A DNA stretch of 64,000 nt from positions 7,316,001-7,380,000 of the forward strand of contig NC_085108.1 of the NCBI RefSeq assembly GCF_030269925.1. Reading direction: 5' to 3'. This DNA is from Bombyx mori (taxonomy: Eukaryota; Arthropoda; Insecta; Lepidoptera; Bombycidae). Below, in pieces: positions 1 through 10,716 of this stretch. The first letter of the stretch is position 1. Each line of letters begins with the position of its first letter. Under the pieces are notes generated by a model. The model made no database searches. It saw nothing but the letters and a program-made list of their open reading frames with translations, and was not told where the DNA came from. Made by a program: the position numbers and the translations under genes.

Positions 1-468
1 ACGCTTCCCGTGTGCTCCCATTTCAATTTAGTTCAGTTCTGATAATGGTATCCATGAGATAACCATATAAGTCTTAAATTCGCATTAAGTACGTGCGCGA
101 CAAATATATGAATAACTCAATAACTCAATATCACGCCAACCGATTTCGATGATTATTGTTTTTAGTGTATATTAATTAGTTTTGGATTTTTTTTTCTATT
201 TGAAGTCGGTTTTTGTTAAAGCATGTCTATTTACAATTATCTTTATTTATTCAGTATTCCCGCGTAAAATAACGGACAGTTAGCAGAGTTATAAAAAGCG
301 GAAAAATTACGTAGCCATTGAGAAATTAAAAAACATCAGTGTGCGTCGACTGTCATTTTTTATGAAATAACAATCAGATATGAGTTTTATAATTGTTTTT
401 TTTTTTATCATGTAATATTTATTACGTATTCGACGATAGATAACACAATACGCTGTATCTATGTGTAT
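1..468. other. AT-rich non-coding stretch
   Basis: No open frame, splice pattern or repeat that I recognise. Poly-T runs and AT-rich sequence only, consistent with intron or intergenic DNA. Confidence 0.5.
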
Positions 469-680
469 GTACCCTGCCTATTTCCGCCGTGAAGCAGTAA
501 TACGTTTCGGTTTTAAGGGCGGGGCAGCCGTTGTAACTATACTTGAGACCTTAGAACTTATATCTCAAGGTGGGTGGCGCATTTACGTTGTGGATGTCTA
601 TGGGCTCCAGTAATCACTTAGCACCAGGTGAGCTGTGAGATCGTCCACCCATGTAGGCAATAAAAAAATAAAATAAAAAA
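469..680 (+). mobile_element. Bm1 SINE, 5'-truncated
   Basis: The body starts at the CCTGCCTATTTC motif and runs through GTAATACGTTTCGG, TTAGAACTTATATCTC and CCAGTAATCACTTA to the tail GGCAATAAAAAAATAAAA. The promoter-bearing tRNA head and the ACTGGTGGTAGG block are missing, as expected from incomplete reverse transcription. The family name is from memory of the silkworm Bm1 consensus. Confidence 0.88.
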
Positions 681-839
681 TTGTATTACATTGCAGGCGG
701 CTGACGCCCACCTGTTTCAAAGGAAAGCTTCACGGACGTGACCCCAAATGTCATTGAAATAAGGAATATTGTCGATTAACCCCTGACAGCAGACTACAGT
801 GTCAGCAACTAAATACTTAAACACCGAAGTATCGCACTA

Positions 840-1068
840 GCTTCACTCGACGGGCAGTTAAAAACCGTGCAACTTAACCCATGCATCAGTCCGCTGACTT
901 TCTCGCCGGATGTTCTCAGCGGGTCGCGATTCCGATCCGGTAGTAGATTTATTCGCGAAGCAGCTGCCCTTGAGTTGTTAGGTCTCCTTCGGAGGCGTTC
1001 GGGCAGCTGTTAGCTAATCCCACCCCTCCTGGCTGAGCCTTTGTTCGCCCACATGTCTTGGTGAAACT
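840..1068 (+). mobile_element. LINE 3'-end repeat (BMC1-like?), variant A
   Basis: Shares the core CTCGCCGGAT.TTCTCAGYGGGTCGCG and GATCCGGTRGTAGATT with many other copies in the window. It then diverges into a branch with GAGTTGTTAGGTCTCC, GGAGGCGTTCGGGCAG and GTCTTGGTGAAAC. The same branch is found inverted at 16984-17340. These look like 3' UTRs of 5'-truncated non-LTR retrotransposons. Assignment to BMC1/L1Bm is a guess based on abundance. Confidence 0.65.
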
Positions 1069-1129
1069 ATAAAGGCGTCCGGGCCTCTGACCGCGACGGG
1101 GTAACGCAAAGCCATCGTCGCCCGATGTC

Positions 1130-1400
1130 TTGTCGGATCCCCGGATTCACTATTGGTGCTTTTAGCCCTCTCAAGCACCGGTCAACCGGCAAGAGTTCGA
1201 CGGGCAAATTAACCCATTGACACAGCCTACCGAGTTCCTCGCCGGATCTTCTCAGTGGATCGCGATTCCGATCCGGTGGTAGATTCTGCGAAGCACTGCT
1301 CTTGCTAAGGGCTAGTGTTAGCAAATTCTCTCAGGTTGAGCCGGGCGTAGCTGCAATAGCCTCTTAGGCTACCAGCGTATAAGTAGGGAAAAAATCCTTT
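1130..1400 (+). mobile_element. LINE 3'-end repeat (BMC1-like?), variant B
   Basis: Starts with GGATCCCCGGATTCACTA, followed by the CTCGCCGGATCTTCTCAG core, TTCTGCGAAGCACTGCTC, and the 3' end AATAGCCTCTTAGGCTACCAGCG before an A-rich tail. It lies directly downstream of the variant A copy in the same orientation. Apparent short ORFs on its minus strand (residues like SKSSASQNLPPD) recur at every copy and are shadows of the repeat. Confidence 0.7.
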
Positions 1401-1630
1401 AATCATAAAGAAAAAAAAAAAACAAAAACTAGAGTCGTTTTAGCGTCTCTGTCTACGCCGCGTCTGGGTTCAAAAACCGTCGGCTCTGACACGACGGTTC
1501 CCTATCAATCCTTATCAGTGCCGTTTATCAACGTGCGAAGGTCACGCGCGACTTATCAGCTACAAACGCTGCTCTCGTATTAATATTATTTCTATATTTA
1601 TTAAAAAAAAAATGCAAACTGTTGCATGTT

Positions 1631-1877
1631 TACTGGTGGTAGGACCTCTTGGGAGTCCACACGGGTAGGTACCACCACCCCGCCTATTTCCGCCGTGAAG
1701 CAGTAATGCGTTTCGGTTCGAAGGGTGGGGTAGCCGTTGTAACTATACTGAGACCTTAGAACTTATATCTCGAGGTGGGTGGCGCATTTACGTTGTAGAT
1801 GTCTATGGGTTCCAGTAACCACTTAACATCAGGTGGGCTGTGAGCTCGTCCACCCATCTAAGCAATAAATAAAAAAA
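1631..1877 (+). mobile_element. Bm1 SINE body
   Basis: Complete body from ACTGGTGGTAGGACCTC to CCCATCTAAGCAATAAATAAAAA, without the tRNA-like head. Close to consensus. Confidence 0.92.
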
Positions 1878-1958
1878 TGTTCCACACTACAGCTTCGAGT
1901 TTGGGCATATACCGGGTACAGATAGAACGGGCCTTGTGCTCGAATTTAACGAGGCTCT

Positions 1959-2110
1959 GTGTGCTTAGTGCGAGTATTTTAACGTTCTCGACAGCGTAAA
2001 AGTTAACTCAAATTTGTATGCAGTTGGAACAGCGCCCCTAGCGGCAAACGCAGGCAAACGAGTTAACTTTAACGCTATCGAGAACGTTAAAAAACTCGCA
2101 CTAAGCACAC
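1959..2110. mobile_element. 152-bp MITE with ~50-bp terminal inverted repeats
   Basis: The left arm (1959-2009) starts GTGTGCTTAGTGCGAGTATT and is mirrored by the right arm (2060-2110), which ends CGCACTAAGCACAC, with only a few mismatches over about 50 bp. The middle is about 50 bp. No coding capacity. I cannot call a clear target-site duplication, so the superfamily is unassigned. Confidence 0.8.
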
Positions 2111-2314
2111 TGATAAACATAAATAGTATGTCTTTTTATTTGGTTGTTAGTAGTCCATAGACATCAGAACGCTTGACACGAAGTTTCTATCATCGTTGCT
2201 TGGTTATGCCAGCTTCTAGGGATTCATACCACCAACTACCATTACTACTACGTCACCAATCATTTTGAGAATTGGAATATTTTTATGGCGATATTGTATA
2301 AAGAGTCAATCGAC

Positions 2315-2432
2315 ACGGGTAAATACCACCACATTGCGACTCAAAACTCACGTCGCAAAGGCTCTACGGGCTCCAGTTACCACTTAAAACCGAATGGACC
2401 GCAAGCTTGTTCACTCATCTAAGCAATAAGCA
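2315..2432 (+). mobile_element. Decayed Bm1 fragment
   Basis: Recognisable blocks ACGGGTAAATACCACCAC, GGGCTCCAGTTACCACTTA and CATCTAAGCAATAAG remain, with the middle largely deleted. Much more diverged than the neighbouring copy at 1631. Confidence 0.65.
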
Positions 2433-2519
2433 TTCAAATCAAAATTATAATGTATGTTGAGTATTAATTAGTTTCTGGGTGCATAGAGAACTTTACCATA
2501 TTGCATTTTACTTAATATA

Positions 2520-2939
2520 TCTATATATTAATACGTGAACCAAAAACTTTGTATCCCTTTTTACGAAAATTGCGCGTACGGAGGTGTATGAAATTTTCCA
2601 CACTTATAGAGAATATAGAGAAGAAGTGCACAATGCTAATAATTTTTTTAAATAATGCATAAAAGATACATTAAATCAATAAAGAAAACATTACACACAC
2701 TACATACCATGTATTTGACGCACACACGCATGCATACTATTTATTGTCAAACTTTTGTTCTTGACGTCTGTTGTCAAATTGAGAATAGATTAAACATTGT
2801 TTGTCTTTATAAATATTTTTTTATAGTGTAACCTTGGAGAAATTTGTGATTATAGAAGTATAAAATACAATCACAATAGTGTACAAACTTACAATTCCAA
2901 TTAATTATAGTCGAATTTCGACTACTGCGGGACCTCTAG
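2520..2939 (+). mobile_element. Non-autonomous Helitron, family A (420 bp)
   Basis: Begins TCTATATATTAATACGTGAA and ends GGGACCTCTAG, inserted between A (2519) and T (2940). A hairpin (TAGTCGAA / TTCGACTA, 2908-2924) lies 11 nt before the CTAG. These are the standard Helitron hallmarks: 5' TC, 3' CTRR, subterminal hairpin, A|T target, no target duplication. There is no Rep/helicase. Other copies lie at 26480, 42471, 47617, 54691 and 60993. Confidence 0.88.
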
Positions 2940-3479
2940 TATAAATAGATGTATGTATTATATTTTAACGTTGATATCACTATAGGTTCTTTCTTACATG
3001 TAACATCAAAGTTAGTGAGTGGATTTTGGGAGTGACTGCTCCAAAAACCTAGTTCATTGAACGTGGTACATACAAGTACGTGGTCTAAGACAAAAGAGTT
3101 AGCGATTACGCGAAAATGCTTCGAAATATATAATCGACGGAAGAAAGCGGAATTGTCGTAACTTGAAAAGCCCAATTTTGTACTAGAGCCATATGCGTAA
3201 TATAATAAGGTACAAAGTTATTTAGTCCAAAATACAAGTTACGACATTTCCACTCTCTCCCGCCATATGTTTGGTAGTATACATATTGCCGATTTCAAAT
3301 CAATGATGTTTTAGCTTTAAAATAATGTAAACTCTGCAACAAAAATCCAATCTGGCTCCGCTTGCTTATAAAAATGACAGACCAACATAACTACATCATT
3401 ACCTAACCCTTAGACAGTACCCACTGAGTTTGCCGCCTGATTTTCTCAGTGGGTCGCGATTCCGATTCGGTTGTAGATT

Positions 3480-3594
3480 TTTTTTTTATTGCCTAGATGT
3501 GTGGACGAGCTCACAGCCCACCTGGTGTTAAGTGGTTACTGGAACCCATAGACATCTACAACGTAAATGCGCCACACACCTTGAGATATAAGTT
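3480..3594 (-). mobile_element. Bm1 SINE, 5'-truncated, nested
   Basis: Reads T-tract, GCCTAGATGTGTGGACGAG, through CACCTTGAGATATAAG. It is flanked by TAGATT at 3474-3479 and 3595-3600, a target-site duplication in the host LINE repeat. Only the 3' third of the SINE is present. Confidence 0.85.
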
Positions 3595-3697
3595 TAGATT
3601 CAGCGGAGCACTGCTCTTGCTAGGGCTGGTGCTAGCAAATTCTTTCAGGTTGAGCCCGTGAGCTCACCTAGTCGTCCGGGCGTGGCTGGAATAGCTC

Positions 3698-3994
3698 TTT
3701 TTTTTTCCTACCTAAGCTGATAGCCTTGAGAGGCTATTTTAGCGTAACTTTAACTAGTAGATGAGCTCACGGGGCTCAAACCTAACGACGTTGCTAACAC
3801 GAACCCTAGCAAGAGCCGTGCTTCGCAGAATCTACCACCGGATCGGAAACGCGACCCACTGAGAAGATCCGGCGAGAAACTCAGTGGGCTGTGTCTAAGG
3901 GTTAATTTACTACTTACTTACTTAAGAACGGTGACCGGTGCTTGAGGTACCTAAAAGCACCGTTAGTGGATCGGGAGGATCCTAAATGACGTGA
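3698..3994 (-). mobile_element. LINE 3'-end repeat inserted into its own family
   Basis: On the minus strand it runs from GGATCCTCCCGATCC to a T/A tail at 3698. It contains the usual CTCGCCGGATCTTCTCAG core and AGCCTCTCAAGGCTATCAG end. The 9-bp repeat GAATAGCTC (3689-3697 and 3995-4003) brackets it, which is good evidence for target-primed insertion into the older copy. Confidence 0.82.
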
Positions 3995-4261
3995 GAATAG
4001 CTCCTTAGGCTGCTAACGAATGGGTAGGGAAAAAAGCAAGATAAAGGAAACACAGACTATTTTGATTTTAACAACTTCTTTAAGCTTCCAACTTGGACCA
4101 CGAATGGGCGCGGCTTGTAAATATCAAAAAGCTATTACTTAGACCACTTACCCTCAATCAGGGTTATTGTTATTAAATTAATGTTACAAGTACTTTTATT
4201 GGCGTATTCTAATGGCTCGTAGAATGAATAGATCAGCAATTTCATTCTCGTTAAGGTTATT

Positions 4262-4489
4262 TCTGGTGGTAGGACCTCATGTGGGTCCGCACGGGTAGGT
4301 ACCATCACCCCGCCTATTTCTGCCGTGAAGCAGTAATGCGTTTCGGCTTGAAGGGTAGGGCAGCCGTAACTATACTGAGACCTTAGAACTTATATCTCAA
4401 GGTGGGTGACGCATTTACGTTGTAAATGTCTATGGGCTCCAGTAACCAACTAACACCATGTGGGCTGTGAGCTCGTCCACCCATCTAAG
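4262..4489 (+). mobile_element. Bm1 SINE body
   Basis: From CTGGTGGTAGGACCTCATG to CCCATCTAAG, with the A-tail replaced by unrelated sequence. A small internal deletion falls in the GCAGCCG-TAACTATAC region. Confidence 0.88.
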
Positions 4490-4865
4490 TGAGTGAACCC
4501 GATGAAGATTTGAAAACATTTCGGCCGTTGATAAAAGATATACACTGCCTACCAAAAATATTTTTTATCAAATCTACACTATTTTTTGCCCTGGCATGTA
4601 CATATCTAGACAGGCCAGTACCCCGGTTTCATTCGTGCAATCCAAAGGCGATATTACCAACGTTTGGGAGTTTGGTCAGAAAAATTCAATGATGTCAAGG
4701 CATGATCGACGCTTTCGGGGGGTGCGTCTGCGTAAAATACAACTTAACAACAATGGTCCCGGATGTAGTTTTACATCTGCCGGGATCCTAGTTGACGACA
4801 AAACGCGTATGTTAGTGTGACTATGATTTGGGTTCAAGGATTTCGGACAAAAAAAAAATTTTTAT
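4490..4865. other. Unassigned stretch
   Basis: Moderately mixed base composition with two short overlapping open frames (67 and 74 codons from the first possible start), neither of which I recognise. Probably decayed repeat sequence. Confidence 0.3.
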
Positions 4866-5030
4866 TTTATTTTTTGCTTATAGCGGTGGTACGGCGTCTT
4901 GTAAGTTAGGTTCTAAGTATCAATTTTAACAGTACAACGGCTGCCCTGCCCTTCAAACCGAAACGCATTACTGCTTCACGGCACAAAGAGTCGAGATGGT
5001 GGTGCCTAGCTGTGGGGGTGGTAGCCAGTG
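4866..5030 (-). mobile_element. Decayed Bm1 fragment
   Basis: Keeps ACAACGGCTGCCCTGCCC, TTCAAACCGAAACGCATT and ACTGCTTCACGGCA, with scrambled flanks. Confidence 0.65.
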
Positions 5031-5571
5031 ATGAAAATTTATCGTTAATATTAAAAATAAATTTCACCGGATTTTAATATTAAACGGATTGAGCTATGAT
5101 GGCTGGTTTTTTTTGGCCAACGTTGGCGTCAAATTATAAACCGTGTGAGCTATGTTGGCTTATACTACCAATGTTTGCTACCGAAGTATCTCCCGACCTA
5201 TCAATAACCTAACCTCAGTTATTAAAGAGTTTGTTAGGAATAAAAATTAATGATACAATTCTTATAATACGTAATTTAACTGATCTATTGCTATCACGAG
5301 GTTAAGTATGGTCATAGTATGGTCATAAATAAATTAGTATGGAAGATTTTTCACTTTTTTCTTTATACTTACGTTTTTGTGGCTATTTTTTTTTTTCGCG
5401 GTGCGTAATAAAGAATGCTCAAGTTTACTCTCAACTTAAAAGTGCAATGCGAATTTCCTGTCCAGTTTTGGTTATAATAGCGATTTGTGAAATAGGTTAA
5501 CTAATAAATTTATATGCATGATACTCTTCAGAGTTTTGACCGTTCAGACTTCCCGCCGGTTAGTCATCCTC
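5031..5571. other. AT-rich non-coding stretch
   Basis: No gene, RNA or known repeat seen. Confidence 0.4.
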
Positions 5572-5838
5572 TTAAATAAATAAATAAATATTTACTAACA
5601 ATCACGCCACGTTAACTGGTCCCGTGATAAATTCGTATAGAACTTGTGTTACAGGTACCAGATAACGGAAATAAATGTAAGATTTTTATTATACACATAC
5701 ATATATTTAATATATATCCATAACCCTGGAAAAGACATTTTTATATTTATCATACAAATATCCTCCCTTGGCGGGGATTCGAACCCGCGACCCCCTTGTG
5801 TAGTGACCATGTCACTTACCACTACACCAGACGGCCGT
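5572..5838 (-). mobile_element. tRNA-derived SINE (not Bm1), near full length
   Basis: On the minus strand it starts GGCCGTCTGGTGTAGTGGTA (A-box region) and has the B-box-like GGGTTCGAATCCCCGCC. The body contains GGAAAAGACA.., TTATCTGGTACCTGTAACAC and CACGTTAACTGG.., with a (TTTA)n-type 3' end. The same family is full length at 48081 and truncated at 26318. Apparent ORFs here are artefacts. It is a SINE head rather than a working tRNA, because the same downstream body accompanies each copy. Confidence 0.82.
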
Positions 5839-6029
5839 TAAAGCAGTTCTCATGCATTTCGGTTTAAGGGTTATCCGTCATAACAATTGAGATCAAAACA
5901 ATGTAATCAAATTTAAGGGATGCTATTTATTCTGTCCGTATCCAATTATATTCCTCTGCCGCGGGCTAATCGACCCGAATAGTGGCGAAATAATATTAAT
6001 TTGGCATCAAACCCACAACTGACGTCACA

Positions 6030-6240
6030 GTTAAGTCTTAAATTGCGTCGAGTCAGAGACAGTGGCAACAGTCTTCTGAAAATCATATCGAGCAAGATCG
6101 AGGGACTGCTGATTAGTAGCCATTGCAGCAGGCACTTGGAAGGAAAAAAAAATGTAATTATATAAAATGTAATGATATGAAATGTATGTAATGATATTAC
6201 GTGTTAATTTTTTTAAGTTACTAACATAGATTATAAGTAA
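6030..6240 (+). mobile_element. LINE reverse-transcriptase C-terminal remnant
   Basis: In the plus frame around 6045-6130 the peptide (RRVRDSGNSLLKIISSKIEG) is the C-terminal tail also encoded on the minus strand near 38640-38840. It is followed by AAGTTACTAACATAGATTATA, also shared with 38.5 kb and 9.32 kb. A 5'-truncated 3' end of one non-LTR family; clade uncertain. Confidence 0.6.
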
Positions 6241-6518
6241 TCTGTATATATATAAAATGAATTGCTGTTCGTTAGTTTCGCTAAAACTCGAAAACGGCTG
6301 GACCGATTTGGCTAATTTTGGTCTTGAATTATTCGTGGAAGTCCAGAGAACGTTTAAAACGGTTAGATAAATATGAAAATGCTCGGAATTAAATAAAAAT
6401 AACAATTTTGTTATGTGTCCCCCGTCAGACGGTTTCTTTTTGTTTGTTTTGAGTTTATTTTATACAAAAGTCTTTTATTTATCGATTGAGCCACTACGAA
6501 GTCTGCCGGGTCAGCTAG
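6241..6518 (+). mobile_element. Non-autonomous Helitron, family B (278 bp)
   Basis: Starts TCTGTATATATATAAAATGA and ends GCCGGGTCAGCTAG, between A and T. Contains ACGGCTGGACCGATTTGGCT, typical of lepidopteran Helitron 5' regions. A second copy ends at 57527. Confidence 0.82.
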
Positions 6519-6941
6519 TCTTAAATAAAAATTGTCAAAATTTTGTTGCTATGCATTGCCAATGGGACGGTTCGTTAAAAGTTTTTTTTTTATAAACCCT
6601 GACACGTTTAGACGACAAATCTTGGTCACCGCACAAACGTGGCCATACAAAAATAAACCCGCCCGAACATCTGCCCCGCACGTGTTCCTAAACCATGGGA
6701 ACACATCACAATGGCCCCAATTCTATGGGGTCTTGTGTGGCTCGCGAATTTTCAGAGCAGATGTGTTCAAAATCGATTTCTACACAATGAATCTTAAAAC
6801 CGTTCTCGCTTCGGATCGAGGCGAACGCAATTTGGTCCTACGGTCGCTGCTATCTGTCCCAAACTCTTAAAAGCGGGATGTAGGACTTTAAAAAATACAC
6901 AACTACCCTCCCAAGTTACGATAAACTTTCCCAAAATCATT
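6519..6941. other. Unassigned stretch with a 112-codon open frame
   Basis: An open frame at 6532-6870 (plus) has no domain I recognise and begins next to Helitron sequence. No splice sites or composition argue for a gene, so I do not call one. Confidence 0.3.
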
Positions 6942-7196
6942 TTTTTTTATTTTTTATTGCTAAGATGGGTGGACGAGCGACGACGACAGCCCACCTGGTG
7001 TCAAGTGGTTACTGGAGCCCATAGACATCTATAACGTAAATGCGCTACCCACCTTGAGGTATAAGTTCTAAGATCTCGGTATAGTTACAACGGCTGCCCC
7101 ATTCTTCAAACCGAAACGCATTACTGCTTCACGGCAGAAACAGGCAGGGCGGTGGTACCCACCCGCGCGGACTCATAAGAGGTCCTACCACCAGTA
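6942..7196 (-). mobile_element. Bm1 SINE body
   Basis: T-tract, GCTAAGATGGGTGGACGAG through to GGTCCTACCACCAGTAA. The head is missing. Confidence 0.92.
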
Positions 7197-7599
7197 AAAA
7201 ATGTCCGCGCAGCCCGAGATAACGTAATGATTCCAAAGATAACTCTGTCCGCACATCAAAATCTTTTCAGGGATTAAAATTTATGTAGTAACAATGAAAT
7301 ACACAACATTATACCCCTTTTTTGGGCGATAGTGTAAAAGCTGTCACGTTTCCCTATTTATTACGAGCTTTCTAAAAGCATGTACGATCATTAAGCTTTC
7401 CAGCAGTCTGCAAGGTTTAATACATTCACAAAATGCCTTCCGGCGTGCGTCAGAATTATGTCGGCGACAGTATGCGTCCGTAATAGTGGCTGACCGTTGT
7501 CAACGCCTTATAACAATCACTGTGGCGAATTAGTATTACCATCAGTTATTTAACACGAGCTACTCGCGCGTTTGAGACCGTACAGTGAAGCTAATTGTG

Positions 7600-7852
7600 G
7601 ATCTGCTTAAAAAAAAAGAGGTATACCAAATAAAATCATTGGTATAATCCAGGCCTTATACAGAGGTAGTACATGACCAAGTTCTGGGAGCCCGTATTGA
7701 GATGACAGCTGGTGTTGCGGACCGTGGAGAGCGAGATGAGGACTGCCGGCATGACCTGGTGGTGGTGGTGGTGGTGATATCAAGGAGCAAGCGCATGACA
7801 GGGTCAAGTGGAGAGAACTTGTGACGCCCCTATGTACCAGCGGGGTATTCTA
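7600..7852 (+). mobile_element. LINE C-terminal fragment with (GGT)n tract
   Basis: Plus-strand translation near 7785-7825 gives HDRVKWREL, resembling the endonuclease/RT LINE terminus also seen at 62605-62712 (DRGKWKK). A (GGT)n tract lies at 7757-7776. The RTE-type assignment is only a resemblance. Confidence 0.45.
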
Positions 7853-8098
7853 GAATTTTTTTAATGCTTAAATGAGTGGACGAGCTCACAGCTGGTGTTA
7901 AGTGGTTATTGGAGCCCATAGACATCTATAACATAAATGCGCCACCGACCCTCAGATATAAGTTTTAAGGTCTCAGTATATGTAGTTACAACGGCTGCCC
8001 CTCCCTTCAAACCTAAACGCATTACTGCTTCACGGCAGAAATGGGCAGGGCGGTGGGACCTACCCGTACGGACTCACAAGAGATCCTACCACCAGTAA
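7853..8098 (-). mobile_element. Bm1 SINE body
   Basis: From the T-rich tail and ATGAGTGGACGAGCTCAC to GATCCTACCACCAGTAAAA. Several point changes suggest moderate age. Confidence 0.9.
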
Positions 8099-8658
8099 AA
8101 ACAACAACCAAAACAACAGCAACTTGCGCTAATAAATCATAGGTACCGGTTTGAAATTGCGCAAAATTTCACGATCAAGCCAATGAATGATTTATTCGCG
8201 GCCGCGTTCCGAAGCTGCTAGTCCTGAAGAAACTATGTGGTACTAGCGCCAAGATTAAACAATGCAGCATTCAGAACAAACTATCGCCAACACGACAGTG
8301 TCGAATTAACACAGAGAGCCATTTCTGAGAAACAACGACTCATACTTATTATGAAATTCAGCAACTTTTTCAACTAGAGTAATTGGATGCGACTCAAAAC
8401 AGAACCACCTAGGTAGACTTATTATGCTTAAAATGCGTTTTTGTGACGATTTCTTAGTATGGTGGACTGTGGGTGCGGGGAACGGAAAATTACTACCTAC
8501 CCTACATTTAACTCGATTGCAGCGACATTTTTTTTTTGGTACGTCATGATAACGAATAGTTTTAACTAAATCTAATACCGGAATTCGTAAGGATGGATAT
8601 TTCGATTACTTCTTGCGTGAAAGACCATTGTGTAAAAGTGCTATGACATATCATAAAC

Positions 8659-8745
8659 GGTAGGCAGCGGCTTGGCTCTGCCCCTGGACGGTAACCACTC
8701 ACCATCAGGCCGTATGCTCGTCCGCCTATAGGGTAATATGAAAAA
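8659..8745 (+). mobile_element. CR1-like LINE 3' tail fragment
   Basis: GGTAGGCAGCGGCTTGGCTC, GGTAACCACTCACCATCAGG and CTCGTCCGCCTATAGGG followed by an A-rich end. These are the terminal blocks of the family whose ORF end is best seen at 39578-40055. Confidence 0.7.
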
Positions 8746-8822
8746 AAATAATAAGCGGGAGTGAGCGAAGAAATGGTACATGAGAGAGGAGTGTGGAAAG
8801 AGACGGAACACTTCAATCTACA

Positions 8823-9072
8823 TCTATACTAATATATAAATCTACAGTGGTTTTCACGGATGTTCCGTTATAACTACTGAATCATGCATCCGACTGACTT
8901 GAAACTTGGTATCCATGTAGAAAATACATGTACTTAATGTATAGGCTAATGTTTATATGAGTGTTGGACTCCCTACACCAGTTGCGGGGGCGTTAATGAT
9001 GAGAATCTTTGTGGGGGTGAGAAATAATAATGTTAATTTTAAATGCCCAGCGAAGCGGACGGGTACAGCTAG
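8823..9072 (+). mobile_element. Non-autonomous Helitron, family C (250 bp)
   Basis: Starts TCTATACTAATATATAAATC and ends GACGGGTACAGCTAG, between A (8822) and T (9073). Contains ACGGATGTTCCGTTATAACT. Further copies lie at 12618 and 60217. Confidence 0.85.
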
Positions 9073-9518
9073 TTACTTCTACGACCATTCTTGGATCTGG
9101 TATTTGGTGATCTGTTGACGATGTTAGCTTACTAAAAAAATTCAACTCGTTATCTCGTGTTTGGTGTGCTACACGAGCCTTTTTAATAACGGCTACGTTG
9201 GAAGATATGTCAGCTGTCACTGTCCATGGCATAGACATGCGAAGACGTCCAGCCAATCCTATTACAGGACGTGCCATAAAAATCAAACTCGAAAAGTAAA
9301 TGTATGTCTGATAGTTATAGGTTTTTAAGTTACCAACATAGATTATAAGTAATTCTTAATAACAAAATGTTATGTTTTTTTTTAAATCTGAAATAATTAA
9401 AAATAATAATAAGTACTTTTACTGATTTCCATAATTGACTGTGATTTATTACCACATCAATCCATCTATCTATATCGAAAGCAAAGCAGCCATGAGTTAC
9501 GCTTAAAAGAAACTTTTC
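9073..9518. other. Unassigned; short LINE tail scrap
   Basis: TAAGTTACCAACATAGATTATAAGTAA at 9326-9352 matches the LINE end at 6.2 and 38.5 kb. A 97-codon minus-strand frame at 8993-9286 overlaps Helitron C and is not called as a gene. Confidence 0.35.
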
Positions 9519-9765
9519 ACTGGTGGTAGGACCTCTTGGGAGTCCGCACGGGTAGGTACCACCACCCCGCCTGTTTTCGCCGTGAAGCAGTAATGCGTTT
9601 CAGTTCGAAGGGTGGGGTAGCCGTTGTAACTATACTGAGACCTTAGAACTTATATCTTGAAGTGGGTGGCGCATTTACGTTGTAGATGTCTATGGGCTCC
9701 AGTAACCACTTAACATCAGGTGGGCTGTGAGCTCGTCCATCTATCTAAGAAATAAATAAAAAAAT
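9519..9765 (+). mobile_element. Bm1 SINE body
   Basis: CACTGGTGGTAGGACCTC to CTATCTAAGAAATAAATAAAAAA; near consensus. Confidence 0.92.
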
Positions 9766-9989
9766 TACAGTCTTTGAATTTATTTGAAGAGCGCAAGCAT
9801 GTCATGACCCCCACGGTCTCAGCTGAGCGTTTAACGGCACGTGTATAATAATAATAAAATTTAAAAATCTCTTTAGAACGTGCCTAATCGCGAATCGCCG
9901 ACCACGTGATTCCGTGAGCAAGCGTACTGCCGATGTGTCATGGCGATAGAGTATTATTCCGAGAATCGTTTCAATTATTATCCGATCTC

Positions 9990-10092
9990 ATATTTTTTTC
10001 CGCCCACCCAAGGTGAAGTGATTACTCATGAGCCCATAGACATCTACAACGTAAATGCCGTCACTCACCTTGAGACATGAACTTTAAAGGGT
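9990..10092 (-). mobile_element. Bm1 fragment
   Basis: GAGCCCATAGACATCTACAA and CACTCACCTTGAGACATGAAC are recognisable. It ends where the LINE ORF fragment begins. Confidence 0.75.
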
Positions 10093-10391
10093 CACATGGC
10101 GTAGCACAGGCCTTCACAGGGCATGGTGGGTTCTCCGAGTACTTGGCCAGGTTCAAGTGCAAGGAGAGCCCAGCATGCATCTGTGACCCTTACGTCGACG
10201 AGTCAGTGGCCCACGTGCTTCTGGAGTGTCCAGTCTTTGGCTCAGCACGATTCGACTTGGAGGTCGAACTGGGCCAAAGACTCGATGCGCGAGAACTCCC
10301 CAATTTAATGAAAAAAACCTGTGCGAGGAACTTGTTCCTAAAATATGCTATAAAAATTATAAAGGAGGTTAATAAAAGAAATAGAACATAA
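10093..10391 (+). pseudogene. C-terminal end of an R1-like LINE ORF2
   Basis: An uninterrupted frame of about 100 codons ends at TAA (10389-10391). It contains FTGHGGFSEYLARFKCKES, then a Cys/His cluster (C-I-C ... H-V-L-L-E-C), which matches the zinc-knuckle-like end following the reverse transcriptase of R1-group retrotransposons, and a Lys-rich tail. The 5' side is cut by a Bm1 fragment, so most of the protein is absent. The R1-group call rests on the G-H-G...C...H..L.EC pattern and could be a related clade. Confidence 0.6.
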
Positions 10392-10439
10392 GAAATTTTT
10401 ATAACGTAAAATATTTTAACATATTATTACTGTTGTAAA

Positions 10440-10716
10440 TGAGTCGTCTATTATCAAAGGTGGCAATCTGTGCATTTGGACTAAAAAATGTTATTGATAT
10501 GTCAATACAGATTGATTTGAATATAATCGTCTCCTTCAAAGAATACGGTTCAAAACCTGCATTAAATAAAGGTTAATAGTTAACCTGTTATTTATCTAAG
10601 ATGTCGTTCCGAAGAGTTTTGTGACTGCCAATGGAATACAAAGTCAATAATTCGTTTTTCTGATTTACCAATATTGTTCAAAAGTCAGATTGCCGCCTTT
10701 GATAATAGACGACTCA
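10440..10716. mobile_element. MITE family M1, copy 1 (277 bp)
   Basis: About 30-bp terminal inverted repeats: TGAGTCGTCTATTATCAAAG at the left and the complement CTTTGATAATAGACGACTCA at the right. Flanked by AA on both sides. Copies 2 (34675-34952) and 3 (46657-46902) share the full interior and have TA on both sides, so a 2-bp target duplication of Tc1/mariner type is likely. Confidence 0.85.

Larger units (their letters stand above)
3395..4033 (+). mobile_element. LINE 3'-end repeat hosting two later insertions
   Basis: A plus-strand copy of the variant B repeat is split three ways. The pieces are 3395-3479, 3595-3697 and 3995-4033 (ending CTTAGGCTGCTAACG.. and an A-rich tail). A minus-strand Bm1 separates the first two and an inverted copy of the same LINE family separates the last two. 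Removing both insertions gives one collinear copy. Sites are duplicated as TAGATT and GAATAGCTC. Confidence 0.8.

Noticed and set aside
1067..1324. Open frame of 85 codons on the minus strand
   Set aside because: The same peptide pattern recurs wherever the LINE 3'-end repeat occurs (for example 19571-19816). It is a frame shadow in a 3' UTR.
5760..5840. Possible tRNA gene on the minus strand
   Set aside because: It has A- and B-box-like motifs, but the same SINE body follows it as at 48081, so it is a SINE head.
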